Positions 50,655-61,570 of a stretch of DNA of 64,000 nucleotides are shown in pieces. Numbering within the stretch: the stretch's first letter is position 1; each line of letters starts with the position of its first letter. Under the pieces are notes generated by a model. The model saw nothing but the letters and a program-made list of their open reading frames with translations. It ran no database searches and was not told where the DNA came from. The translations under genes were made by a program, and so were the position numbers. Source of the DNA: Papaver somniferum (taxonomy: Eukaryota; Streptophyta; Magnoliopsida; Ranunculales; Papaveraceae); assembly GCF_003573695.1 (NCBI RefSeq), contig NC_039359.1:158928451-158992450 (forward strand), read 5' to 3'.

Positions 50655-51430
50655 TGATTTGATGTATTTTCAAATGGTTGTAGTGATAGTGGTAAAAATG
50701 GGTTCTTTTCAGATTTGTGAAGGGAATAAAATTTTTAGATTTTTTTTTAAAACTTAAGAATGTAGCAAAATTAAATAGCAAAGTGATGTGAAATTTTATG
50801 GACAAATAGGGGTTTAAGATTCCACCATTCAACAATACTTATATGATCTAATTTTTTTTTTACTATACAATTTAAATAATTGGTTTGATTCAAAATATTG
50901 CCAAAAGCAGATTTCCAAAATTTCAAATGTTAATCACAAGTATAATGCATCAAGAGTCTAAACTAAGCATGCATTATCAAGAGAAAACACAGTTGATTAA
51001 TAAAAATCATTTAATTCATTTTTATCAATGCAATTAATCACATAAAAATATTGCATAAAAAAATAGAGAATTACCACATAATTATTGTGAGAATGGCTTC
51101 CTCTGTCACCCCTGGGACTGGGTTTAGCTACTCATGATGAAAAACCTCTCAAAATATTTCATTGATGCTCAAAAGTGTTTTACAATGAAGAGAAAGACAA
51201 GAAATTGATATAAAACAGGATTCTGCGACCCACAAAAGGCGTCCAGAATCAACGATAGAGATGAAGTGCTGTTGTCGTTGGAAAACTATGACCACACGAC
51301 AGTCGTTGTTTTTGTGGTAAACGACTGCCTTTGGTAGTCTGTTCTTCCTCCTCGAGCAGCAGCAGCAGCAGAACCAGAATCTCTGCAACTTCAATTTTCT
51401 TGCTCTGTAGTGCTCTAAACCTCTCCCAAT
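50655..51430 (-). repeat. Divergent, truncated 3' LTR remnant
   Basis: Parallel landmarks with the right LTR, in order: GATTCCACCATT (50818; right 54066), ATGGCTTCCTC (51093; right 54323), TTTAGCTACTCAT (51123; right 54352), CTCAAAATA (51148; right 54376) and TTCTTCCTCCTCGAGC (51342; right 54596). Between the landmarks the sequences differ substantially. The U3 side is missing. An alternative start is the TG at 50679, followed by TAGT as in the right LTR. Confidence 0.6.
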
Positions 51431-52902
51431 TCTCTCTCATTGATAAACTTAGCTATTTGGCCGACTTGAAGCTCTAATTTAGCAAAAGACTCGGCACTAT
51501 TCTTAAAATTCTGTTTGGTTTCCTCTTGAAAATTACCCTGGCTTTTTACTAACATTTCCTGGCTTTGTGATAGTATCCCCTGGCTCTTCCTTAATATACT
51601 AAGGGTTTCCTCTAAGCTAGTTATTCTATTCTCAGATGGGTTCTGGGTCTGACCTGAAGAGTTCTTAGTATAACCAAAACCTGGGGGAGGCTGAGAATTA
51701 CTAGACTGGCCTTGATTCTGGCCCTTATACCAAGAGAAATTAGGATGGTTTCTCCAACCAGGATTGTAGGTCTCTGAGTAGGGGCCAAACTTATGACGGT
51801 TTTCAAACCTAGCATTATTATAGACATCATGAGCTTTCTCTTCACTAACCTGACCTTCCCAGAATGAGTTATCGAGCTCTATTCCACAAATAGAGACTTG
51901 AGAGGCTCTATTAGGTTCAACAAGGGACTTATTTTTAGATTGACCCATTTCCAATGCTTCTAACCTTCTAGATAAAGCAGCAAACTTAGCATCTGACGCA
52001 AAACTCGTATCTACCATATTGGTGCTACTTCTATTGACCAGGAGTCTTTTAGGGGGTTCAACACAAGACTCCCACTGTTGGGATTTTTCAGCGATAGCTC
52101 CTAAGAAGGTAAAAGCATCATCAACATTTTTACTAGTGAACTCACCAGCGCACATAGACTCGACCATGGATTTGGTCGAATAGTCTAAACCATTATAAAT
52201 AATCTCTACAAGTTTCATCTTATCAAATCCATGGTGAGGACACTGGGATAGGAGATCATTGAATCTCTCTGAAAACCTATAAAGAGATTCTCCCTCTTGT
52301 TGCATACTAGCACTAATTTTCTGCCTAACAGCTGCAGTTTTATGCTTAGGGTAGAATTTCATATAGAAAGCAGCAATAAGTTCCTGCCATGTTTCAATGG
52401 ATTCAGATGGTAGGTTGTTTATCCAGGTCTTGGCTTTATCTTTCAAGGAAAAGGGAAACATCTTAAGTTTCAAGACCTCATCAGTAAGGTCTTTTATTCT
52501 AATTGTCCCACAAATTTCCTCAAAGTATCTAATATGAAAATAAGGGTTCTCATCATCCTTTCCTAAGTATATAGGGATCATCTGAAGAATACTAGGTTTT
52601 ATCTCGAAATTAGCCGTAGTGGCTGGCAATTTAATGCACGAAGCTCGGTTGGACCTAGTTGGGAACATGTAATCTTTCAAAGTTGCCATCAGTGGCACAT
52701 CAGAAGTACTAGGGGTACTTTCCTCACGAAGAGATAGGTTCTCAAAACTGAAGTTTCCAAAAACGGGGCCCTCAAAATAAGAGTCTTCGAGCTCCCCGCT
52801 TCCACAAGAAGATCTTTTAGGCTCGTCACTAATCAAACGACCAAAATTATCTCTTTTCCAAGCACGCTCTTTAAAGGAATCGAGCGCTCTTGGCATATAC
52901 AA
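51415..52902 (-). CDS. gag: Gag polyprotein, Ty3/gypsy (C-terminally cut by deletion)
   Basis: An open frame of 495 residues. Residues about 105-280 form the Retrotrans_gag region (ENPYFHIRYFEEICGTI, LKDKAKTWINNLPSESIETW, YRFSERFNDLLSQCPHHG, MVESMCAGEF). Around residues 370-400 comes YSETYNPGWRNHPNFSWYKG, a motif typical of plant Athila-type Gag. Then follows a Gln/Ser-rich stretch and a predicted coiled-coil region with repeated KSQG/SQSQ words. The frame ends at NERELGEV, where homologous Gag-Pol proteins usually continue; the last codons come from the fused LTR remnant. There is no zinc knuckle or protease in what remains. It would form particle shells if expressed. The start is the first Met. 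That the frame stays open while the LTRs have diverged is unexpected. Confidence 0.85.
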   Translation of the reverse strand: MYMPRALDSFKERAWKRDNFGRLISDEPKRSSCGSGELEDSYFEGPVFGNFSFENLSLREESTPSTSDVPLMATLKDYMFPTRSNRASCIKLPATTANFEIKPSILQMIPIYLGKDDENPYFHIRYFEEICGTIRIKDLTDEVLKLKMFPFSLKDKAKTWINNLPSESIETWQELIAAFYMKFYPKHKTAAVRQKISASMQQEGESLYRFSERFNDLLSQCPHHGFDKMKLVEIIYNGLDYSTKSMVESMCAGEFTSKNVDDAFTFLGAIAEKSQQWESCVEPPKRLLVNRSSTNMVDTSFASDAKFAALSRRLEALEMGQSKNKSLVEPNRASQVSICGIELDNSFWEGQVSEEKAHDVYNNARFENRHKFGPYSETYNPGWRNHPNFSWYKGQNQGQSSNSQPPPGFGYTKNSSGQTQNPSENRITSLEETLSILRKSQGILSQSQEMLVKSQGNFQEETKQNFKNSAESFAKLELQVGQIAKFINERELGEV

Positions 52903-53927
52903 ACAAAAATCCTAAGGAAGGGAGGTTCTAAGCAAACACACAGCAAGCCGACTCCACCAAATCAAACCTAAAAATTTCTAGCAAACAAAAAGAATGATGG
53001 CTCCACTTAGATTGTTTCTAGACCAGCTTCTAATCCTTCGAAAAGGAATTCGTTACAATCTGAGCAAATTCTCTGGAATCAGTACGAGTCAAAGTGAGTT
53101 GAATAGAGGCGAGGGAAGCTCAGTGGAGCTTTGATACCCAAGGCCTCACCGGTATTCAAGGCGGCGCAGTCACGCATTCAACTCACAGAAACCATCCTGA
53201 ACTTCGAAGTATGCTCAAAAGAGTAACCAATATTTTTCGAATGACTGTCCTATTAAGCTCGTTACCCTATAGGTCTCGTTCTATTCAAAATTTTAGGCTT
53301 AGGTTCGCGTTTGGTTTCGTTTTCCTAAGGTGGGCAATAAGAGAACGGTGATGAAATCCGAACCCTTATCTTGTATGGCCAGTCCTTTCCCTTTACTAGG
53401 AATTTAAAGCAACTGGTTCAGTCCTCAACATATAATCACCTTAAGGCATACAGTAAACCCGCTTGCAGGAGATTCGCGGGTGTTTCGAAATACTTACCTC
53501 TCGTACCAGACGGGCGAAGAACCGCTGAAGTCGACTTGGGCCACGACTCCTATGTCGTGTACGAACGCGAGGGGCCGAGACGATATTGTAATCGTCGTCC
53601 TTCCCTGCAAACAGTTTGTATTTAAGGGTACCCTTCCGTAGGGTTTAAAAAAAAATTGTCCAAATGTCCAAAGTAAAGTGCAAAAATATTACAAAAATTT
53701 CCTAATACAATTCTAAAAAAAATTAAAAATAAATAAATAATAAAACTAAATCCTAAAAAATTATTTGTCTTCTTTTTTTCTTTTCTTTTAGCTTTGAGCT
53801 TTGTTCCAAGTCCTTAGTGTACACTCTTTAAACCTGAAAATCAAAGACACAAACAAAGAAACGTAAAGAGGAACAAATGAAAATAATAAAAAATAATAAA
53901 AACCTAAAAATTCTACCTAAGCACAAA
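52903..53927 (-). other. 5' leader of the deleted gypsy element
   Basis: About 1.0 kb between primer site and gag with no recognisable ORF. The part near the primer site (53640-53927) is AT-rich; the middle (53130-53640) has balanced composition and contains two short perfect hairpins. A plus-strand 84-codon frame here is a chance reading. Confidence 0.7.
53542..53596 (-). promoter_or_regulatory. Paired leader hairpins (candidate packaging or dimerisation signal)
   Basis: Two perfect 6-bp stems with 6-nt loops: CACGAC-TCCTAT-GTCGTG (53542-53559) and GACGAT-ATTGTA-ATCGTC (53579-53596), 19 bp apart and about 330-400 nt downstream of the primer site in the element's sense. LTR retroelements commonly carry packaging structures here. 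Function is inferred only. Confidence 0.4.
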
Positions 53928-53945
53928 TCCGCGTCGGCGGCGCCA
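53928..53945 (-). promoter_or_regulatory. Primer binding site, TGGCGCCG type
   Basis: The minus strand reads TGGCGCCGCCGACGCGGA, 8 nt from the LTR edge (TG at 53954). The first 8 bases equal the tRNA-Asp-complementary site; the rest departs from it, so either another tRNA is used or the match is partial. It sets the polarity of the element. Confidence 0.75.
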
Positions 53946-53953
53946 AAATTTAT

Positions 53954-55448
53954 TGTAGTATTAATTTTGCGGTAAATAAGTATTCGTTGCTCAGACTTGA
54001 AAAGATTTTTAAAACAAAAATATATACAAAATTTGTCACAGGATCAAGAGACACTGGGACTCAGGATTCCACCATTAATCATTCACAGGATTCATATATT
54101 TATTCCAAATAGTTATAGCTCAAATAATAATGACTCTCATTCTTGCCAAGGTAGATTTTTAGAAGATTAACTGTAAATCGAAAGCATGGCATATCAAAAG
54201 TACTATGACCAAGCATAAACCATCAAATGAAATGACAATCAATTAAGAAAAATCATAAAACGATTAATAAAAAGTGCAAGTAGTCAAAAAGAATTAGATA
54301 TAATTATCATATGCGTGAAATATGGCTTCCTCCATCATCCCAGTATTGGGGTTTAGCTACTCATATTAATCATGTTCTCAAAATACATTTTTATAGCTCA
54401 AAAAGTTGATTAAAAGATGAGAAAATGCTAAAACAAAGATTCGCAACAGTTATAAGCGTTACAATTGTGCTGTATAAAACAAAACTGAAGTGTAGTAAAG
54501 AACGATACAACCTTAGTGCTGTAAACAGCGACACAACTGAACTGCTGCGGGTACTGTTGAAGAACGACACTTATGGAGCGTCAGTTCTTCATCTTCTTCC
54601 TCCTCCTCGAGCGCATCAGCAGGAGAGATTTCTCCCCTTCGCTTCTCTCGGCTCCAAAACTTCCCCAAACTCTTGATAACCCTCTATCAGCTCCCAAGGG
54701 TCCCTTTTATACCCAACAGGCGCAACGAATCACTCGCAATAACTCCACATAATCCTCCATTACTCGGAAAATATTTTTTTCCATTTTCTTCACTGTCAGC
54801 CGAGATATGATCTTCTCCATCCCCTCTACCTGCGCATATGAGCTGTAATACTTCCATAGTTGCATAAACACTTAAGAAGATCAGATATCTTCCTCATTTA
54901 GTCCACAAAACTTCCCAAAAATTCCTCTCACAGAGAACTCGAGCGTATCTCCCCTGTTTAACTCTCGATTGAAAGTTAGCGGATTCTAACCAAATTTAAC
55001 TCATTCCAACGCTCAGAATAATCTTGTTATACTCAATAGATATGACCCAATTAATTCCAGCCATTTAGTCTCTCCACAAATCCATCGAAAATCAATTTGA
55101 AAATCTGCCATGGAGAGAATATATTCTCCCGCCAAAATATTTTTTTTGAATTTGTGAAGAAGGTCACCCCTTATCCAGTGGTCGCCCCCTTATCCGTTGC
55201 TGGAGTTCGAATAACACATGTCCCTTGTGGTTCCTTTAGTAATTTTTCTGGTTTCCTCCGGTGCATTTCTGGGGTGTCTTTAGTACTTTATCCTAGGGTG
55301 TAAAACACCACTTTTCGAGCCAATTTCGTCGCAAGAGCTTATTTTTCCAAAAACATCTACAAAAACATAAAATAACACAATAAGTATTTAATCGAGTCTA
55401 ACAATGCAGAACATTGAGAACAAAATAGACACATAAATGCGTCTATCA
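53954..55448 (-). repeat. 5' LTR of the deleted gypsy element, 1495 bp
   Basis: Starts TGTAGTATTAA and ends GCGTCTATCA on the plus strand, so in the element's sense it begins TGATAGACGC and ends CTACA. It is flanked by the primer site on one side and by the candidate duplication GCTAT on the other. It contains a TATA box at 54702-54713. Confidence 0.8.
54702..54713 (-). promoter_or_regulatory. LTR TATA box
   Basis: The minus strand reads GGTATAAAAGGG, a strong TATA box, 735 bp into the LTR in the element's sense. The transcript start would be near 54675. The 3' LTR remnant lacks this part. Confidence 0.7.
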
Positions 55449-55453
55449 GCTAT
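55449..55453. repeat. Candidate target-site duplication, right copy (GCTAT)
   Basis: Directly follows the CA end of the right LTR and matches 50650-50654. See the caution given for the left copy. Confidence 0.45.
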
Positions 55454-56890
55454 CTAGGTGGCCGCGTGGTGTTGCTGTGTGATGATCCTCGTGGTTGTAG
55501 TCAACTTTAAATTGTAGAAATTAACGTTTAATCCCAAAGTTTGTGGGCTTTGGATGCTTTAGTCCACCCATCTGAAGCCCAGTACAGTCTAGTCCAAATA
55601 AACCCCGCTTGGTATAGTTTAGTACAAACATGGATGAGTTAGTACAAACATTTTGCGATCCAGAAAATCAGACTTTACATATTACCCTAAATACCCTGAA
55701 AATCATATTTTTCAGATCGAGAGAAAAAGAGTCTAAAAACTTTATATCTGAGAATTTTCGCTAGAGGTAGAAACAATTTGGGTTTTTGTCTTCATGATTT
55801 AGTTCTTCAATTTTCTTGATCTGATTTTCTTCTGCTACAAAAGGTAACTTATTGTTCATCAATTATTTTAATTTTTTCACACTTGTCAACTACTCGGTAG
55901 TAAACTACAATTAGGCGAGATCAGACAATTTCTCTGATTATTTTTAGCTTCTTTGATTTTCTTGTGAAATTTTGCTGTTATTTTTTCTTTTTAAGTTGAT
56001 TAATCAAGATATATGAAAAGTTGTTTCTAAGAAGATTTGGATTGGCACTTTTCTGCTTCGTTTGTTGTAAATATTGAAGGATAGCGTCAACTATGTATGC
56101 GGAAATCAACGGGAGGAAACTAGATAAGCTTAATTTAGTGAAAATCTTGTGAAAATTACATGAATCTTCTATTTTTGTTGCTGAATTTTGTAAACATTTA
56201 TTTCTGGGATAATTGATTTTGTTATGTTTGTATGTTGAAATTGGTTTTTGATAATGATTCGACCAACATATTCTAAGTAATTCTGGTTAAAATTATTGGA
56301 ATCTATGATGTTCCTTTTTGACAGGGTCGTAAAGCTTATAACCTTGAATCTGCTGCGAAGGATCAAAAACTAGGGAGTTGCATATGTAGTAAGCCAGTCA
56401 CCAGTTTTTGTTATGTTTAAATGCATACAAATGATAACAATTATTCTCGTTATCGTTAGGAAATGTTTTTGATTGATTGGGAAATGTTATGCAACAAGGT
56501 TTAATAGTATGATACTGTAGAGTTTTTAGACAAGTACGTACATCAAATAAAGTTGAAGTGCGTTGATGAGTTCTTCTAAATGAGGTGGTGTGTTCTTCTA
56601 AATGAGTATCAATGTATATGATCAATTAACTATGACACAGTTGCCTTTTTGGGGGAGACAAAGAGTGGTCGGGATGGAGTCATGAAAACACAAAGAGTGG
56701 TTTTGATTTCGTGGTCGAACAAAGGGAAGGTCTACTCCGTCCGTTCCACAGGTATAGACTTATCCACCGTCCTTTGTGGATTTAGTTTCCATTTTAAGTT
56801 TGATTTTTCTCCCAAACCAACTCAAAATAACCGTGTCAGTATCAGTTATCCCACGTTAGTAGGAACTGCAATTGGTCAGTTTCACCGGAA
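55454..56890. other. Unassigned sequence upstream of the Helitron coding remnant
   Basis: No recognisable coding frame. It is probably the 5' part of the Helitron or older flanking DNA. TTGACAG at about 56319 resembles a splice acceptor. The words CTCCGTCCGTTCCAC near 56736 recall the ends of some Stowaway-type MITEs, but no matching opposite end was found. Confidence 0.4.
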
Positions 56891-56893
56891 GAA

Positions 56894-56900
56894 TATATAA
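56894..56900 (+). promoter_or_regulatory. TATA box upstream of the Helitron reading frame
   Basis: TATATAA at 56894-56900, followed by an ACACTCTCTGCC stretch suitable for a plant start site about 30 bp downstream and a Met codon at 56966. It is a plausible promoter of the former Helitron gene. Confidence 0.4.
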
Positions 56901-56965
56901 ACACTCTCTGCCTATTTTTCTACTTGGGAGTTCTTTTACATATGACTTTTTTCTTCAATTTTAGA

Positions 56966-57037
56966 ATGCCCATCTCAAGCACCGACCTGATAGAAAGGGC
57001 AATAAAGGCCAGAAAACAAAAACAAAAAAATAAGTAA
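56966..57037 (+). pseudogene. Short leading ORF or exon, possible Helitron N-terminus
   Basis: A 23-codon frame opening MPISSTDLIERAIKARKQ and ending at TAA, preceded by a TTTTAG acceptor-like site and the TATA box at 56894. The basic, helical wording is compatible with the start of a Helitron protein, but the stretch is too short for a firm call. Confidence 0.35.
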
Positions 57038-57376
57038 ATGATCCATTGAAGCAAAAAAGACCTTTAGTAGCATTCTTTCTGTTCATATCAGATGTTAAGA
57101 AGAAGGGGACGACTGGAAACATAATCAAGGTTTGTTTCTTTATTTATTGGTTTTGGATTTTCCTGATCGACATTACTGCACAATATCTATCTGATCATCT
57201 CAAAAAAAAATTGGATCGGTTTCCTGATCATCTCAATATGAAAGTCTGTCACGAAGTTCATTTGGGAACACATTAACTGATCAAAATTTATTTGGAAATT
57301 TAAGGATGTAAATCCGTTGTATAAACATTTTTTTTTCGGGTTTAGGAATATAATTTTGCACAATTATCACTTTGCA

Positions 57377-57565
57377 GGCCGTGCATTGCACTGGATGACA
57401 GAAAAACTAACAAGTACGTCTCTAAGAATCCTGAAATTCGGGACATGCTGTCTTCAGAATCCAGTTCGCCAACCGTTACTACGTGAACCACCTAGAGACT
57501 TGGGAGAATTATATGAAGGGGACGACGCCAGATCAAATTTGTCACAGACACATTTGAAAGTATAA
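57377..57565 (+). pseudogene. Helitron Rep/helicase N-terminal fragment
   Basis: Translation from a TTTGCAG acceptor-like site gives ALHWMTEKLTSTSLR, KFGTCCLQNPVRQPLL, REPPRDLGELYEGDDARSN, then a stop after 62 codons. This resembles the segment just before the Helitron_like_N domain of plant Helitron proteins (a Cys-Cys pair, then PPL.EPPREL..LY.GDD.RS). Homologues normally continue with the ENIRxYNSAFAFTS region and the replication initiator; none of that is present, so this is a stump left by an internal deletion. Confidence 0.7.
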
Positions 57566-59787
57566 TGCGGCAGATGCGACCAGCCATGGATCTTTGAATG
57601 GAATAGAGATTTGAGACCTTTCTGACAATTCCGAGAAATGAGAGACATGCAGGTTAGTCCAACCATACATCAATGATCCTTCTTTCTCATTGTTTGTTCG
57701 TGGAAATGAAATTAAATATGAAACCGAAGTCCGGACTATGAAATTAAATGCTAGACTTCGGCATCAAGAATATTTTCTTTTCCTATATTATGTATCTTCG
57801 TTGTATATGCCTATCCTATGAATATGTGTCATCTTCTTTTTCACATGTCTTATACTGTTGTTGTTGCTTAAGGGAGACGCAAAAAACAATGGTCGATGGT
57901 GATGGTTACGAGAGATGCAAAGATAATGGTGAATGGAATTGATCGAGGGTGAACTAAAAGTTTCTTACTTCATTTTCGTTTTGTTGTTTTTATTTCATTT
58001 CCAATTACTAGTAATTTGATCTTCTTCGTGCAGGTGCAAGTGGAATTGGTTTGTAGACGTAAAAATGGACTGAAAAGACATGTATATAGTGTGTTCGCCT
58101 GCAAGTGCAACGAATCTATTAGAGATTTTCTACAAAATCCATAATCATAGTTAGTTTTTGGGTGTTGTGGCCTGTATGTAATTTAAGTAAAACGTTTTTC
58201 TGTGTTCATACGTTCAGTTGATTGTATTCCTAAAGATTTTGTGGACTCCAAAATGTGGTGTTTTTGGAGTTGGGAGGGATAGGTGAATACTTTGTTTTAC
58301 TATGAATATTGTGAACTTTTTTTTTATCGGTCTAACTCTTAATAGTTTTAACAGAATCAATTGTATGTTCTTAGAATGTGACATCCTACTGCCATATTAG
58401 GCGACGGGCATCTAATGTTTTTGTCTGCATTTTTCTTTGCAAACATAATTCATTGTACACCAAATCAAAACATCCATCGTATATTACAAGTGAGCTTATA
58501 AGTAAGGAGTTTGTTAAAAAAAAATAATCAAATTATAAACTTTTAACAAATATCTATCTACTTAGATTTTAATCTCTCCAAGTACAATGAATGCATCGAA
58601 GGTTGTGTTGGGTGCAATAATAAAAAACAAGGAAAAATCAAATAAGCAAAAGTTATTGATACTTAGCTCATTTATAATGGAAGTGATTGATTTGATGAAA
58701 CGAATGAGCTCCCTATATCTCCGCAACAACAATAAGGCAAAATTTTGGAAAAACAGAGTGAGTCATGTGTTCAACACGTTGCCCTTAAGACATTAGCGCC
58801 CGGCTACACTCAATAGTGATGCTATAGCCTTCACAGGACGGATATCTCCAGGATAAAACACCCTACTACACCTACTACTAGCATATGTAGTAGATGCTCA
58901 ACTTGAGCTTGGCAACTCCGAAAAAACCGTTAAGGAAAATCGCGAACTCTTAAGAAACGCTATAAAATATTTTCCCTTAGGGGTCCCTCTAAAATATAGA
59001 GCAACCCCTTTCCCATCGATTTTACAAAAGTAGTGAATTTCTTTATATAATGGAATAAAACAATTTAAGAAGTGGAAACTCCACAATGTGGGACTAATAA
59101 GTTTATATAGTTTCTTAAAACTACTAAAAATTGGAAACTCCACAATGTGGGACTAAAAAGTTTCATTCACAAAAGAAAACAATAAATTATAATTTTTTAT
59201 TAAAACTTTAAAAAATTATTTTTTTTATTAATCGTTTTCCAACGGGTTGCATAATTCAAGCCAAAAGCGCGGCGAAATCATGAAGTTCCCTGCAACTAAG
59301 ACACCACTGTATTCTTTTTGCTCAAATTATGTCCTTATCTTATCTTTTTTTTCTTTTTTCTTTTATGGAACATTAGTGGAGTTTCTATTGAGTAAACTCT
59401 CTTGCATATAGACGAACTTTTGGAATCAATTCCTATAAGAGATCGTTGTTAATGTTCACGTTCCAAAAGGAACTACTAAATAGGAGCCATTTGAAGGCTA
59501 ATGGAAATTTATTTGAAACCTATGCTTCTCTTCGTAACCATAGAGAAATACTTCGCTCAAATAACCATATAATATTTGTAATTCCTTGGTAATCTCCTGG
59601 TGACTACATTGATAACATAAAAAATACAAACTTTAATTCATCCCAGTTTGTGTTGTCTGAATCAGCTAAGCTACATATATATTTCTTTTTTTTTTTAATC
59701 CTATACTACTTCATCCCATTTTTACCGCTCTGAATCAGCTTAACAATTTAAGTTTTACGGGGTCATCTCTGTTTACGTTAGAGTTTT
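57566..59787. other. Unassigned interval inside the Helitron
   Basis: About 2.2 kb where the Rep nuclease should be. I saw no HUH or two-Tyr motif and no other recognisable protein. It includes a short direct repeat at 59075-59160. The interval may hold inserted or captured DNA. Confidence 0.45.
59075..59163. repeat. 57-bp-offset direct repeat
   Basis: GGAAACTCCACAATGTGGGA followed by CTAATAAGTTT at 59076 recurs as the same phrase followed by CTAAAAAGTTT at 59133. The core CCACA-A-TGTGG is a short inverted repeat. Origin is unknown. Confidence 0.6.
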
Positions 59788-61354
59788 ATGTTTGATGTTG
59801 TATTAATGAAAATTAGCACATCAAAACTCTATGTTTACCAAAGTAAAGTTGTTGCACATTATCTACAAGAAAATCCAGGAGACAAAATGATTTACATGAC
59901 GGAAGCCAGAAGGATTCAGCGCGGCCAAACAAGGGACTGGAATTTTTTTTTTGTACAACACAATAGCAAGAAGTTGTCGTAGAGATGGAAAAATAGTCTT
60001 AATTGTTGCTTCATCTGGTATATCGCTTCACTACTTCTTGATGGAGGTCGAACATCACATTCCACTTTTAATATTCCATTTGAAGTCCAAGACGATAACA
60101 GTATTAATATTAGTAAAGACTCGGATTACGCCCAGTTGCTTAAAGAAGTCAGAATGATCATATGGGATGAAGTTTCAATGCAACATAGATTTTGTGTGGA
60201 AGCAGTTGATCGCCTACTACGAGATATTCGCTGTGATGACAGACACTTTGGAGGTGTAACAGTCGTCTTGGTTGGAGACTTTAGACAGACTCTACCGGTG
60301 GTCTCGAATGCAAGTCGATAACAAACTGTTGGAGCATATATAAGAGGTTCATTGCTTTGGGATTACATTACTGTCTTGACGCTAAACCAAAATATGCGAT
60401 TGGAGCAGGAACCGGAAAATTTGGAGTTTGCTGACTACTTGCTTGAGGCAATGAAATTTCATTGAATAAAACTATATTTATCGTAGACATAGATATTTTA
60501 AATATGATTAATTGACATGTAGATTGGAACGAACCCTGAAGAGGTTGTTAATCTTCCATCGACAATGGGTCGATGTCAAAACATGCATGAGCTAATATCT
60601 TTGGTGTATCCGCTGTTGGGAATGGATGAACCAATGTCACCCGAATACTTCACCGATAGGATCATTTTATCTCCACATAATGAAGACGTCCATAACATTG
60701 ATATGAACGCATTAGAAAGATTACATGGGGAGACTTACACGTATTTTGCTGCTGACAAAATGATTCGGGATGATCATGGAAGGGATTCCGATTTTACAAC
60801 TGAATTTCTCAACAATTTGAGTCAACCAGGATCACATCCATTTAAGCTAAACCTTAAAGTTGGATGTCCCATTATGTTGCCGAGAAATATGGCACCGAAA
60901 GAAGGCCGTTGTAATGTTATAAGACTGGTGGTGACGAGGTGCGGACGACACGTGATTGAAGCTAAAATCACAACCAGAGAAAAAGCCGGTGAAGTAGTAT
61001 TCATCCCCAGAATAACTTTTCAACCTTCAACTTCAGAGCTAAACATACAAATGGAAAGACGTCAATTTCCCATACGCAACACAACCTTCAGATTCAGAGC
61101 TAAACATACAAATGGAAAGACGTCAATTTCCCATACTCGTTGCATATGCGATGACTATTAACAAATCACAGGGACAATCGGTGAAGTATGTGGGAATTGA
61201 TTTACGTACTCCAATATTTAGCCATGGTCAGCTATATGTCGCATTGTCCCGATGTACTGCTGCAAGGAGAATTACTTTATTGTTTCCAAATGAATCAAAT
61301 GTGTCTTTAGATCCGGTAACAACAAATATAATGTATCCTGAAATATTATTGTAG
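59788..61354 (+). pseudogene. PIF1-type Helitron helicase, broken
   Basis: Recognisable superfamily 1 helicase pieces in order: FDVVL near the start; LYNTIARS then GKIVLIVASSGI (motif Ia region, 59951-60035); MIIWDEVSM (Walker B/motif II, 60154-60180); GGVTVVLVGDFRQTLPVV (motif III, 60250-60303); [48 protein letters not shown] and [13 protein letters not shown] (motifs V-VI, to 61263). The intact protein would unwind DNA during rolling-circle transposition. Lesions: the GxxGxGKT Walker A loop is absent between FFF and LYNTI; a frameshift near 60035; a stop at 60319-60321; about 60 bp of intron-like sequence near 60460-60523; and a 61-bp duplication at 61021. It cannot make an active enzyme. 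Confidence 0.88.
61021..61142 (+). repeat. 61-bp tandem duplication in the helicase remnant
   Basis: 61021-61081 and 61082-61142 are near-identical copies (CAACCTTCA... to CCATAC). Sixty-one is not a multiple of three, so it shifts the reading frame just before the [11 protein letters not shown] motif. It is clearly recent: only about four differences were noticed between copies. Confidence 0.85.
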
Positions 61355-61570
61355 AATTTTATGCTTCTTTTAATTTTCTAGATTGTATGGAACATGTAAT
61401 TTTTAATATTTCTTTAGATTGGATGATTTTATTAGTTTGTTACTTTAGTATTTCGTGAAAAAACAAACTCCCAGCATAAGAATATCCCCAATGCTTGCAC
61501 TAATCCGGATTTGGTCCAAACACGTATAAAATTAATACACCAACACGCTGAAGGCGTACGAGAGGTTGAG

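Larger units (their letters stand above)
50655..55448 (-). mobile_element. Internally deleted Ty3/gypsy LTR retrotransposon
   Basis: Order in the element's sense (right to left): complete 5' LTR (55448-53954), primer site, leader, intact gag, then a deletion junction near 51430 that joins gag directly to an LTR-like remnant (down to 50655). The rest of gag-pol, the polypurine tract, and U3 with the TATA box of the 3' LTR are missing. The two LTRs are clearly related over about 600 bp but far from identical, unlike the other element in this window. Gag wording (ETYNPGWRNHPNFSW-like) fits Athila-type or related gypsy elements. Confidence 0.8.

Noticed and set aside
53371..53625. 84-codon plus-strand frame in the gypsy leader
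   Set aside because: Opposite to the element's transcription, no homology, and overlaps the leader hairpins.
56736..56900. Stowaway-type MITE
   Set aside because: Only one end-like phrase (CTCCGTCCGTTCCAC) is present; no matching inverted end or TA duplication was seen.
59699..59720. TCCTATACTACTTC as the Helitron 5' end
   Set aside because: It resembles Helitron starts, but it lies downstream of the N-terminal coding fragment at 57377, so it cannot be the start of the same element; it is part of a local imperfect repeat.
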